NCBI GenBank assembly: GCA_019510125.1 | Contig: JAEKKX010000010.1 | Span: forward strand, 57,280-121,279 | Length of the DNA: 64,000 bases | Direction of reading: 5' to 3' | From: Lysobacterales bacterium | GTDB lineage: Bacteria > Pseudomonadota > Gammaproteobacteria > Xanthomonadales > Xanthomonadaceae | Shown: one piece after another, positions 53,555 through 62,610 of the stretch | How positions within the stretch are numbered: the stretch's first letter is position 1 | Layout: each line of letters starts with the position of its first letter | Translations under genes and position numbers: made by a program | Notes under the pieces: generated by a model | What the model was told of the DNA's origin: nothing | The model's database searches: none | What the model saw: only the letters and a program-made list of their open reading frames with translations

Positions 53555-54324
53555 GCGCGCAGTTGCCGCCGCTGGTGCAGGACGCGGGCATCCCGTTCGA
53601 CCTGTTCATCCAGTCGCTCACCGAGCAACTGGACAAGGCCCAGGCCGCGATGGCGATCAAGGCGCGGCTGGGCAAGCTGCCGCTGACCTTCGCGGTGAAG
53701 GAAGTGTCGCTGGACCTGCGTGCGTTCGTGCAACTGCTCGACGACGACGTCTACCTGCGCCCGGCCGGTCCCGGCGAGAGCGAGGCCAGCAGCATCAAGC
53801 TGCAGTTGACCACGATCACCAAGCCGATGATCGACGAGAACGCGGTCGACTACAGCGCCGAGGATCCGAAGTTCAACCTCCGGGAAGCGCTGGGCGACCA
53901 GATCTCCGACGAGGAGCAGCGCCGGCTCGAGCGGATCGGCGTGCGCACCGTGCAGCAGCTCAACGAACTCAAGGAAAAGGCGGGCGCCGACGTGATCGCG
54001 CGGCTGTCGCGGATGCCGGTCAACCGCCTGCAGCAGGCGCTGATGCGCGCCGCCGCGCCGCGGGTGACGAAGGTCGACCACGGCGACAGCGCCGACGCGC
54101 AGCGCCGCGTGCACCTGGCCGCGCCGGGGCTGCGTCCCGGCCGCCTGCCGCTGGTCCGCGCCGCGGGCCAGAGCGTGCCGGTGGTGGCGGCGCAGGACGG
54201 CGGGATCGTGCTGGCGCCTGTTGCTACACAGCTCGGCCACGAGGCCGAGGTCGATTTCGGCGACGGCCGGATCGCCCGGGTCGAACTGAGCGAAGGCCGG
54301 CTGGGCCACTGGAGCACGCCATGA
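53551..54324 (+). CDS. Hypothetical protein with a helix-hairpin-helix-like segment
   Basis: 257 residues. N-terminal half mixed alpha/beta (IKARLGKLPLTFAVKEVSLDL); residues about 125-175 resemble HhH repeats (RRLERIGVRTVQQLNELKEKAGADVIARLSRMP, given in part: RRLERIGVRTVQQLNEL); C-terminal beta domain. Overlaps both neighbours by 4 bp. Function unknown. Confidence 0.75.
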   Translation: MSAQLPPLVQDAGIPFDLFIQSLTEQLDKAQAAMAIKARLGKLPLTFAVKEVSLDLRAFVQLLDDDVYLRPAGPGESEASSIKLQLTTITKPMIDENAVDYSAEDPKFNLREALGDQISDEEQRRLERIGVRTVQQLNELKEKAGADVIARLSRMPVNRLQQALMRAAAPRVTKVDHGDSADAQRRVHLAAPGLRPGRLPLVRAAGQSVPVVAAQDGGIVLAPVATQLGHEAEVDFGDGRIARVELSEGRLGHWSTP

Positions 54325-55772
54325 GCGCCGCCCGCCGCCTGCTGTCCGACGCCGTCCGCGGCGGCCTGCTGATCACGCTGAAGCTCGGCGAGATGCCCGC
54401 GCACATCCCCGGCTGGCGCGCCTGCGTCCGCTACGGCGCGCCGGTCGCCGACCGCATCGACGGCGGCGTGCTCGATCGCCTGCTGCGCCACCACGGCGGC
54501 GCGCTGCGCGCGGTGCGCCTGCACAGCGCGCGCACCCCGCGGCGCGATCGCGACGTCGCCGGCGCCTACCGCTTCGACGACGTCGAGCAGATCAGCGGCG
54601 TCGCCCGCGTGCTGCGGGTGCGGGTGCGCGAGGCCGAAGGCGTGCCGCCGCTGCTGCAGGCGCTGGCGGAGCTGCCGATCGTCGAACGGGTCGCGCCGGT
54701 CACGGTCTGCCACACGCCGTCGGCGCACGCGACCGCGCTGGCGCACGGCGCCGCGCATGCGCGCGAGGCCGCGGCCTGGGTGCGGCAATGCACCCGCATC
54801 GACGAGGCGCTGCAGTACGAACGCGGCGACGCCGCGGTGCTGGTCGGCCTGGCCGACACCGGCGTCGCGCTGGCGCATCCGGAACTGCGCGAACGCCTGC
54901 GCGCCGGGTTCGACAGCGTCGACCTGGACCCGGCGACCGTCGGCGGCGTCACCCTGGTCGGCGACTTCCGCCATGCCGGCGAACGCCCGCAGGACGAGGT
55001 CGGCCACGGCAGCGGCTGCGCCGGCATCCTCGTCGCCCGCGGCGACGGCATGCCGCCGGGCGCGGCCGGCGCCTGCGGCCTGACCCCGGTGCGGGTGCTC
55101 GGCGCCGCGCTCGGCCCGAACGACAAGCGCGTCGGGATCGGCGCGCTGGACAACATCGACGCCGGCATGAAGCGGCTGATCGACCTCGGCGTCAAGGTCA
55201 TCAACATGAGCTTCGGCACGCCCGAATCGATGCTGGTCGCCGACGCGCCGCGGCCGCACGAGGAAGTGGTGCGCTACGCGCTGGCGCGCGGCACGCTGCT
55301 GGTCGCGGCCAGCGGCAATTCCGGGCTCACCGAAAAATACTACCCGGCGGCGCACGCCGGCGTGATCGCGGTCGGCGCGATCGGCGCGGACCTGCGTCCG
55401 GCGACGTTCAGCACCCGCGGCGACCACGTCGCGCTGTGCGCGCCTGGCCGCGACATCCTCACCTGCGGGCTCGACGGCTACCAGCAGGCCAGCGGCACCA
55501 GTTTCGCCGCGCCGCACGTGGCCGCGATCTGCGCGCTGCTCGCCTCGCGCGCGCAGCGCCGCGCCTGGCCGCTCGACGCCGACGACGCCCGCGACCTGCT
55601 GGTGCGCACCGCGCGCCCGTTCGCCGAGGCCGGCGTGACCGGTTGCGGCGCCGGCGTGCTGGACGCGCTGGGCGCGCTGCAGGCGCTCGACGCGGCGATC
55701 GACCGCCACATCCGCGACGAAGACGACCGCGACGACGATTCCGACCCCGTTCCATCCGCGCTCGCCGCCTGA
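54321..55772 (+). CDS. S8 family (subtilisin-like) serine peptidase, no signal peptide
   Basis: 483 residues, start overlapping the previous stop. Residues 1-150 form a propeptide-like domain (VARVLRVRVREAEGVPPLLQ). Catalytic Asp179 (GLADTGV), His229 (GHGSGCAG), Ser394 (SGTSFAAPH), oxyanion Asn in AASGNSG. All present. No export signal: it may act inside the cell, mature a partner of the operon, or be carried out by another route. Confidence 0.88.
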   Translation: MSAARRLLSDAVRGGLLITLKLGEMPAHIPGWRACVRYGAPVADRIDGGVLDRLLRHHGGALRAVRLHSARTPRRDRDVAGAYRFDDVEQISGVARVLRVRVREAEGVPPLLQALAELPIVERVAPVTVCHTPSAHATALAHGAAHAREAAAWVRQCTRIDEALQYERGDAAVLVGLADTGVALAHPELRERLRAGFDSVDLDPATVGGVTLVGDFRHAGERPQDEVGHGSGCAGILVARGDGMPPGAAGACGLTPVRVLGAALGPNDKRVGIGALDNIDAGMKRLIDLGVKVINMSFGTPESMLVADAPRPHEEVVRYALARGTLLVAASGNSGLTEKYYPAAHAGVIAVGAIGADLRPATFSTRGDHVALCAPGRDILTCGLDGYQQASGTSFAAPHVAAICALLASRAQRRAWPLDADDARDLLVRTARPFAEAGVTGCGAGVLDALGALQALDAAIDRHIRDEDDRDDDSDPVPSALAA

Positions 55773-55813
55773 CCGGCGACGGACGCGGCCCACCGCAAGA
55801 AAGGAGGCCTCCC

Positions 55814-57835
55814 ATGGCGACCCGAAGCAGTACCCACAAGCCCCGCAGAGCGTCGGGCGCCGCGGCCTCCAAGCCTCGCGCTGCGCGCGCCGCGGCGAAC
55901 GACACCGGCAACACGACCGGCGCCCGCCGGTCCGCCGCCGCACCTTCCGGCTCCAACGCCAACCACAGAGCAGAGAACACCATGAACCGCATCCTCCTGG
56001 TCGACCTCGGCGAGCGCGAACTGAAAGAACGGAACAGGCTGCGCGCCCGCCGACAGGTCCTGAAGACCATCATCGACAATGCCAAAGCCAGCGGCGGCGC
56101 GACCGTCGACCAGCTCGCCGAGCTCGCCAACATCGACATGAAGCTCGGCAGCGACATCACCGTCGATCCGTTCTACCGCCGGGTCGTCGAAACCTACACC
56201 CAGCGCAGTTGGCAGGAACTTTCCGGCCAGGTCGACATGACCATCGACGAGGCGGAGGCCCTCGTCGCCGACGATGAGGACGATGACGACGTCCCGGAGG
56301 TGGCCGTCCGCAAGGCCGCGGCGGCCCGATCCAAGAAGATCGACACCGACTACGTCCACAAGTACGGCCTGATCGGCAGCCAGCGCCTGCTGGAAGGCCT
56401 CTCCGGCGACCTGAGGCGCGTCGAGCGCGAGATCGCCGGCATCTGCGGGCTGCTGCAGCTCGACGGCACCATCGACGCCTCGCGTCGCGGCTTCGTGCAG
56501 AAGGTCAGCGCCGCGCAGGGCGAGTACCGCGAATACCGCGAACTGTTCGACGCCGCGTTCGACCAGCTCAGCCGCCAGTACCGGGTGACCCTGCGTTCGC
56601 AGATCGACGCCCGGCTGGTGGACGGCAACGTCTACGGCTGCATCGTCCCCGGCGGCGATCCCCGCAAGCGCAGCGCGTCCGACAACGACAACGTGCCGTC
56701 GATGCACGACAAGGTCTGCGCGCTCAGCGGCCGCAACGTCGCCGCGGTCGTGCGCAAGCTCGCCGCCGACGGGGTCAGCGCCAACGACCCGTGGCTGGCC
56801 AGCCGCATCGACAACGCCTACGAGATGCAGAGCGGCGCGGTCAACGGCGCGCCGCCGTCCTCGCTGGAGATCTCGCTGCCCGACCTGGAGGAAGCGGTCG
56901 ACGTCGAGATCGTCCGCGAGAACCTCGACGCCGCGCAGGCGATCTACTTCGCCTACCAGCTCGAAGAGGCGCGGATGCCGCAGGTGGTCGAGAAGATCGT
57001 CGACCTGTTCCGCAGCGGGCTGCTGCCGCTGAGCTACGGCAAGACCGGCGACTACCTCTACGGCTACTACAAGAAGGCCGCCGAGCGGATCACCGAGGGC
57101 GAGCGTCGCGATCTGTACATGCGCGCCTTCGGCGCCCCGGGCGGCGACCCGTCGATGAACCAGCCCAACCGCGAATTCAACGAACTGTGGCTGCGCTTCA
57201 TCTCGGCGGTGTCCTCGTTCGGCCGCCAGCTCAACGTCGACCGCATGTTCCGCAGCCAGATCCCGCTCGCGGTCTCGCAGGAGCAGGTGCGCAAGGCCGC
57301 GCGCGACCTCGCCGCCAGCCTGTCGCGCAACTGCTACGGCATCGCCTACCAGTTCTCGAAGGAGCTGAAGACGCTGATCATCGAGTTCCGCGACCTGCTC
57401 AGCGACCAGGAGATCCGCGGCGCGTTCGGCGCCCGCGACATGTGGCAGGTGATCGACCAGGTCAACGCCAACTACCTCGGCGGCGCGCGCAACAGTCACC
57501 GGTATCGCACCCAGGCCCGCGCCGGCGCGGTGATCATCGCCTGGCTCACCCAGAACCACCAGCGCATGACCAACCGCTTCGACGAGGTGATCTCGATCAA
57601 CGCGCTGATGAACCCGCAACTGCGCGGCAGCGACAAGCCGATGGAGACCCCGACCGACTGGGACCTGCTGCAGGCGTGCGAACAGTGGCTGGCGGTGAGC
57701 GGCGTGCAGGACCAGCGGGTCGAGGAATACGCCCAGCCGGTCGAGTCGCCGACGATCACCAGCAAGCCGATCGAAATGCCGCAGATCGCGCGCGACGTGC
57801 TCGATTCCGCCGGCATCAGCCTGCCCAGCTTCTGA
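55814..57835 (+). CDS. Family B paralogue 1, large protein of unknown function
   Basis: 673 residues, strong AAGGAGG; start ATG 55814 (MATRSSTHKPRRASGA; basic disordered head), ATG 55982 (MNRILLVDLG) possible. Helical, with an acidic stretch (DDEDDDDVPE). Its C-terminal half matches the product at 61665: AIYFAYQLEEARMPQVVEKI, LPLSYGKTGDYLYGYYKKA, and AFGARDMWQVIDQVNANYLGGA. Conserved hydrophobic helices suggest assembly into a structure. Not recognised. Confidence 0.8.
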   Translation: MATRSSTHKPRRASGAAASKPRAARAAANDTGNTTGARRSAAAPSGSNANHRAENTMNRILLVDLGERELKERNRLRARRQVLKTIIDNAKASGGATVDQLAELANIDMKLGSDITVDPFYRRVVETYTQRSWQELSGQVDMTIDEAEALVADDEDDDDVPEVAVRKAAAARSKKIDTDYVHKYGLIGSQRLLEGLSGDLRRVEREIAGICGLLQLDGTIDASRRGFVQKVSAAQGEYREYRELFDAAFDQLSRQYRVTLRSQIDARLVDGNVYGCIVPGGDPRKRSASDNDNVPSMHDKVCALSGRNVAAVVRKLAADGVSANDPWLASRIDNAYEMQSGAVNGAPPSSLEISLPDLEEAVDVEIVRENLDAAQAIYFAYQLEEARMPQVVEKIVDLFRSGLLPLSYGKTGDYLYGYYKKAAERITEGERRDLYMRAFGAPGGDPSMNQPNREFNELWLRFISAVSSFGRQLNVDRMFRSQIPLAVSQEQVRKAARDLAASLSRNCYGIAYQFSKELKTLIIEFRDLLSDQEIRGAFGARDMWQVIDQVNANYLGGARNSHRYRTQARAGAVIIAWLTQNHQRMTNRFDEVISINALMNPQLRGSDKPMETPTDWDLLQACEQWLAVSGVQDQRVEEYAQPVESPTITSKPIEMPQIARDVLDSAGISLPSF

Positions 57836-57865
57836 GCCGGCGGCCCCCGCCCACGGAGAACGACC

Positions 57866-58918
57866 ATGGCCACTCCTTCCCAACGCGCGCAGCCGATGAA
57901 GCGGCTGGTGGAACGCTCGCTGCACTCCGCCGCGCAGGCGCTGGGCACGCGCGATCCGATGCCCTACGTCGGCGACCTCATCGAGCGCACGTTCTACCTG
58001 CCCGACGACGACGTGTCGTACGCCCGCAACGCGCTCACCCCGGGCGCGGTGCCGTACGAACCGTCGTTCTCGGAAGCCGAGCCCAACACGCTGCGCTTCA
58101 CCATCGAACCGCTCGGCCCCGGCGCGTCGCCGGTGTCGCGGCGCGACGAGGCCACCCGCGAGATGCGGCGGCTGATCCAGCCGGTGTTCGGCCGCGACGC
58201 GCTGCGCTGGTTCGACAGCCGCAGCGAGGAGTGGCGCGGTTTCGGCGGCCTGAGCTGGATGAACTTCGGCGCCTGGTTCGGCAGCGCCTTCGACGAGGAC
58301 GGGCTGTACGCGGCGAAGATCTACTACGAGCTGCTTCCGACCCAGATCGACGCGCTGCCGCCGTCGCTGTCGCAACTGACCCGCCGGGTGATGGCGGAGA
58401 TGCCGACGCTGATGCCGATCTTCACCTCGATCGGCTGCAAGCGCGAGACCGGCAGCCAGCGCGTCACCTTCCTGCACCGCGGGCCGCTGGCGATCGCCGC
58501 GCTCGGGCCGCTGATGAACCGGCTCGGCATCGGCCACCAGTTGCCGAGCCTGATGCGGATCGTCGGCGTCGCCCTCGGCGGCCGCTTCGAGCTGCCCTCC
58601 GGCGGGGTGCTGATCGGCCTGCGCGAGGCGCCGGACGGGATCGAACTCAAGCTGGAGATCCTGCTGGCCGCGATTCCCGACCTGCCGGCGCGCTTCCTCG
58701 ACCTGATCAAGCTCGGCCTGGCGGAGCGTCCGCGCCAGTTGATCGCGCTCAGCCGCTGGCTGGAGGCGTTCGGCGTGGACGACGCGTCCGAGCAGGGGCA
58801 CTTCTCGGTGCTCAGCATCCGGGTGACGCCGTCGAACCAGGCGCGCATCAGCCTGTACGTGCGCCCGATCGAGTTCGAGATGCGCGACGCGATCGAGGAC
58901 GCGCAGGCCCTGCAGTGA
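57866..58918 (+). CDS. Hypothetical protein, possible ABBA-prenyltransferase-like fold
   Basis: 350 residues. Alternating alpha/beta pattern with KIYYELLP (residue ~153) and ISLYVRPIEFE at the end, reminiscent of the beta-strand YxP pattern of ABBA-fold proteins. Hints only; no family recognised. Other segments: FGGLSWMNFGAWFGSAFDED, LPSGGVLIGLREAPDGIELK. Confidence 0.7.
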   Translation: MATPSQRAQPMKRLVERSLHSAAQALGTRDPMPYVGDLIERTFYLPDDDVSYARNALTPGAVPYEPSFSEAEPNTLRFTIEPLGPGASPVSRRDEATREMRRLIQPVFGRDALRWFDSRSEEWRGFGGLSWMNFGAWFGSAFDEDGLYAAKIYYELLPTQIDALPPSLSQLTRRVMAEMPTLMPIFTSIGCKRETGSQRVTFLHRGPLAIAALGPLMNRLGIGHQLPSLMRIVGVALGGRFELPSGGVLIGLREAPDGIELKLEILLAAIPDLPARFLDLIKLGLAERPRQLIALSRWLEAFGVDDASEQGHFSVLSIRVTPSNQARISLYVRPIEFEMRDAIEDAQALQ

Positions 58919-58997
58919 CGCCGGCGGCGGGTGCGCCCGCCGCGCTGCCGTCCCCTTCCCGCCGCGCCGCGCGGCCCCTCCTCCGGAGCGACCGGAC

Positions 58998-60362
58998 ATG
59001 TCCGCCATCTTTCCCTCGAGATCACACCCGGCCGCCCGCGCCGCCGCCCCGTCCCCCGCGAGTCGCGAGACCGTGGACGCGGCGCGCCGCAAGGTGCGCG
59101 CGATGCTGGAGAGCAACGACGCCTTCGGCCAGATGGCGCCCGACAAGCGCGAGGCGCTGGCCCGCGGCATGGTCCAGATCGCGACCTACCTGGCCGAGCC
59201 CGACGGCATCCGCCTCAAGCCCGGACAGCAGAGCCCGCAGGTGCGCGCGCTCGCCGGCGAGGACGACGGGCAGCCGCTGAAGCAGGAGACCCAGCCGGAA
59301 TTCGGCCAGGCGCTGCGCACCGGCGTGCAGCAGGCCGGCGCGCTGCTGCAGGCGGTGAATTTCCCGGCCTTCGTCAGCGGCCTGATCGACGGCGTGTTCC
59401 ACTCGATCGTGACCTCGTCGATCCAGCAGATGGAGGCTTACGCGAAGCTGGTCGCCGACGTGTCCAAGAGCCTCAACCAGTTCCGCGACGACAACACCAC
59501 CCAGAACCAGGGCCGCGACCACCTCGTCGAGCAGTTCCCCGACCTGTTCCAGTTGCAGATGGGCGGTGGCGCCGGCTGGGACGACTTCGGCGGCTTCGGC
59601 GACGACGGGACCGGCGCGCAGAAACCCGCCGAACCGCGCGTCGTGCTGCGCGACGACGTCGACGAGCGCAAGGCGGTCGACCGGCTCAACCAGTCGCTGC
59701 CGCTGGACAAGCCGCTGACGCGGCTCGACGACGACCTGGTCGAGGCGCTGCTGGTGCCGGCCGCGCGCACCCAGATCGCGACCAGCAGGCAGCAGTTGCT
59801 GGCGACCATCGTGATGCTCGGCATCAACCGCATCGTGGTCACCGACGGCAAGATCTCGGCCAAGGTCCTGTACGACTTCCAGGCGCGCGACAACAGCCGC
59901 TATCGCTACAGCGCCACCAAGATGGACCACGAGAAGGAGAAGGGTCCCTGGGGGACGGAGACGGTCGCCAAGACCCGCAGCAACGAGGGCGAGTACGACT
60001 ACAAGACCACCGGCGCCAGCGGCGAGGGCGAGAACCGGCAGGACGCCAGCTACTACTCCAAGGGCAACTACAAGTACAGCGAGCAGCCGATCATCAAGAT
60101 GATGAGCACCTCGCAACTGCAGAACGACAGTTCGCTGCAGGCCAAGGCCAGCCTCGCCGGCCAGGTGGAGGTGAACTTCAAGAGCGATTTCATGCCGCTG
60201 GAGAAGCTGGCGAACCCCGAGTCGATCGCCGCGATCCAGATGAACGCGCAGCCGGGCATGGTCAAGACGATGGCCACCAACCGCCCGCCCGCGGCCGCGC
60301 CGTCGCCCGCCGCCGCGCCGGCGGCCCCGGCGCCCGCCGCCGCCCCCGCCCCGACTCCCTGA
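58998..60362 (+). CDS. Family A paralogue 2 (unrecognised)
   Basis: 454 residues. N-terminal helical domain (ARRKVRAMLESNDAFGQMAP, MVQIATYLAEPDG), then core: AVNFPAFVSGLIDGVFHSIV, SIQQMEAYAKLVADVSKSLN, RQQLLATIVMLGINRIVVTD, ISAKVLYDFQARD, VEVNFKSDFMPLEKL. A Ser/Thr/Tyr-rich segment (about 310-390) lies between the last two. Ala/Pro-rich tail. Confidence 0.82.
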   Translation: MSAIFPSRSHPAARAAAPSPASRETVDAARRKVRAMLESNDAFGQMAPDKREALARGMVQIATYLAEPDGIRLKPGQQSPQVRALAGEDDGQPLKQETQPEFGQALRTGVQQAGALLQAVNFPAFVSGLIDGVFHSIVTSSIQQMEAYAKLVADVSKSLNQFRDDNTTQNQGRDHLVEQFPDLFQLQMGGGAGWDDFGGFGDDGTGAQKPAEPRVVLRDDVDERKAVDRLNQSLPLDKPLTRLDDDLVEALLVPAARTQIATSRQQLLATIVMLGINRIVVTDGKISAKVLYDFQARDNSRYRYSATKMDHEKEKGPWGTETVAKTRSNEGEYDYKTTGASGEGENRQDASYYSKGNYKYSEQPIIKMMSTSQLQNDSSLQAKASLAGQVEVNFKSDFMPLEKLANPESIAAIQMNAQPGMVKTMATNRPPAAAPSPAAAPAAPAPAAAPAPTP

Positions 60363-60380
60363 CGTTGCCCGGAGCCCGCC

Positions 60381-61655
60381 ATGTCCGCCACCGTCGTCCC
60401 GCCCGCCCGTCCGATCCCCGCGCCGAACGAACCGGCGTGGCTGGACGACGAGACCCTGCGCGCGGTGCGGCCGCAGGTGCGCCAGTTGCTGGAATCCTCG
60501 CCCGGGTTCCGCGCGCTGTCGCCGGAACAGCAGCAGGACATCGCGCGCACGATGGTCCGCGTGGCCTCGTACATGGCCAATCCCGACGGCCTGGCGAAGC
60601 AGGAGCTCACGCCCGGCCGCGGGGTGCTCGCCAAGGCGCAGGGCGCCGACGGCGCGCCCGCGCAGGCGCTGGCCGACAAGGCCGTCGACCAGGCCAAGAG
60701 CAAGGCCTCGGACAAGATCGGCACCTTCGCCGGCAGCGATTTCGAAGCCGGCTCGGTGAAGCAAGGCGCGGACAACTTCAAGGCCTTCGTCGGCGCGGTC
60801 GACTTCCCCAAGTTCGTCGGCGGGCTGGTCCAGAACGTGTTCCAGGCGATCGTCGACGCCTCGATCCAGCAGATGGAGGCCTACGCCGACCTGCTGAAGG
60901 CGGTGGCGCAGACGGTGGACCAGTTCGCCGCCGACAACATCACCATGAACAACGCCCGCGACTGGCTGTCCGAGCGCTTCGCCGGCGATCTCACCCTCGG
61001 CAACGACGGCGAGAGCGGGGCGCCGCAGCTCGCGATCAGGAACGAGGACGACGCCGACGGCGCGCTGGCCCGCATCAACCAGGAACTGCAGCTCGCCGAC
61101 CCGGTCAGCGACCTCTCCGACCAGGCCCAGGAGGCGCGGCTGGTGATGGCCGCGCGGATGCAGATGGCGCGCAGCCGCCAGCAGATGCTGTCGTCGATGG
61201 TGATGCTGGGCATCAACCGGATCGTGGTCACCGACGGCCTGATCAACGCCAAGGTCGTGTTCAACTTCCGCGCCAGCGACGAGGCCACGCGCAACGCCCG
61301 CGCCTCGCTGTACGACCGCGACACCAGCTACAACAAAAACACCACCGTCGCCGGCGCGCACTTCGGCTGGGGCGGCGCGGCCAGCGCCAACACCAACGTC
61401 CAGACCCACATGACCACGGTCTCCTCGTCGGTGGACGAGACCTCCACCTCCAGCCAGGAGATGAAGGCCAAGCTCACCGGCGAGGTGCGGGTGAACTTCA
61501 AGTCCGACTACTTCCCGATGGAGAAACTGGCCTCGCCGGCGATGATCGCCAGCATCCAAGGCAACGCGACGCCGCTGGACACCAATCTCACCGTCGCCCG
61601 CGGCGGCGCAGGTGCGCCCGCGCCCGCGCCGGCGCCCGCCGCCGCCGCCCGCTGA
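60381..61655 (+). CDS. Family A paralogue 3 (unrecognised)
   Basis: 424 residues. Same layout: N-terminal helical domain (VRPQVRQLLESSPGFRALSP), VDFPKFVGGLVQNVFQAIVD, SIQQMEAYADLLKAVAQTVD, RQQMLSSMVMLGINRIVVTD, INAKVVFNFRASD, then a Ser/Thr-rich stretch (THMTTVSSSVDETSTSSQEM) and VRVNFKSDYFPMEKL, and a Pro/Ala tail. Closest to paralogue 2. Confidence 0.82.
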   Translation: MSATVVPPARPIPAPNEPAWLDDETLRAVRPQVRQLLESSPGFRALSPEQQQDIARTMVRVASYMANPDGLAKQELTPGRGVLAKAQGADGAPAQALADKAVDQAKSKASDKIGTFAGSDFEAGSVKQGADNFKAFVGAVDFPKFVGGLVQNVFQAIVDASIQQMEAYADLLKAVAQTVDQFAADNITMNNARDWLSERFAGDLTLGNDGESGAPQLAIRNEDDADGALARINQELQLADPVSDLSDQAQEARLVMAARMQMARSRQQMLSSMVMLGINRIVVTDGLINAKVVFNFRASDEATRNARASLYDRDTSYNKNTTVAGAHFGWGGAASANTNVQTHMTTVSSSVDETSTSSQEMKAKLTGEVRVNFKSDYFPMEKLASPAMIASIQGNATPLDTNLTVARGGAGAPAPAPAPAAAAR

Positions 61656-61664
61656 GCCGCCGGC

Positions 61665-62609
61665 ATGCTGCGCCTGGCGCCGCCGCCGCCGCCGGTCCGC
61701 GTCGAGCCCCGGCACCGCTATGCCGACCTGCTCGGCGCGGTCTCGCTGGCGCTGTCGGTCTGCGCCGGCGGCGAAGCGCGGGCGCAGGCGCTGGCCGGGA
61801 TCGACTTCGACCTGCCCGAGGGCGCGCCGACCGCCGAGGACCGCGTCCAGCTCGAAGCCGCGGCGCCGCTGTACTTCGCCAGCGAGCTCGAACGCGCCGG
61901 GCTGCTGCCGACCGCCGAGCTGATCGCCGGGCTGTTCGTCAGCGGCGCGATCACCCAGCCGCTGGGGCCGGTGGCGAAGATGCTGCACGACTTCTGGCGC
62001 GGCCGCCGCGAGCGCCTGACCGCCGACGAGCGCGAGGCGGTGTTCGCGCGGGTGATCGAGACCCCGTACTTCGACCGCCTCATGCGCGCGCTGTGCGAGG
62101 CCATCGCCGCGCACGCCGATCCGTCGCTGCCCGGCGGCCCCGGCCTGCGCGCGCAGGTCGCGCTCGCCACCCACGCGCAGAGCATGGCCGCCTTCCTCGC
62201 CCAGCGGGTCGATCCGATGGCGGCGATCGCCGCGCGCGACATCGTCGAGAGCATCAACGCGGCGCTCGGATTCCTGCGCGATCGCCAACTGCAGCTCGCC
62301 TTCGGCGTGCGCGACCTGTGGCGGCTGGTCGAGATCGTGGCCAGCCAGCAGGGCGCGGCGGGCGCGGTCGGCATCGCCGGCGGCGCGCAGTCGCACGTCG
62401 ATCGCGGCCGCAGCGGCCAGACCGTGCTGCTGTGGCTGGCGAAGCACGCCGCCGAACAGGCGATCGCGCTCGATCCGGGCGCGCCGGGCGATGTCGAGGT
62501 ACTGGTGGCCGCGCAGCGCTGGCTGGCGTCCGCACCGCTGGCGACGGACGCCGGCGGTGCGACCGGCGCGCGCGCGCCGACGACGATGCCGTTGCCGCAG
62601 GTGGCCTGA
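61665..62609 (+). CDS. Family B paralogue 2 (unrecognised)
   Basis: 314 residues. Shares with the C-terminal half of 55814-57835: PLYFASELERAGLLPTAELI, a following helix pair, and LAFGVRDLWRLVEIVASQ with GQTVLLWLAKHAAEQ. It lacks the large N-terminal part. Function unknown. Confidence 0.78.
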   Translation: MLRLAPPPPPVRVEPRHRYADLLGAVSLALSVCAGGEARAQALAGIDFDLPEGAPTAEDRVQLEAAAPLYFASELERAGLLPTAELIAGLFVSGAITQPLGPVAKMLHDFWRGRRERLTADEREAVFARVIETPYFDRLMRALCEAIAAHADPSLPGGPGLRAQVALATHAQSMAAFLAQRVDPMAAIAARDIVESINAALGFLRDRQLQLAFGVRDLWRLVEIVASQQGAAGAVGIAGGAQSHVDRGRSGQTVLLWLAKHAAEQAIALDPGAPGDVEVLVAAQRWLASAPLATDAGGATGARAPTTMPLPQVA

Positions 62610-62610
62610 G

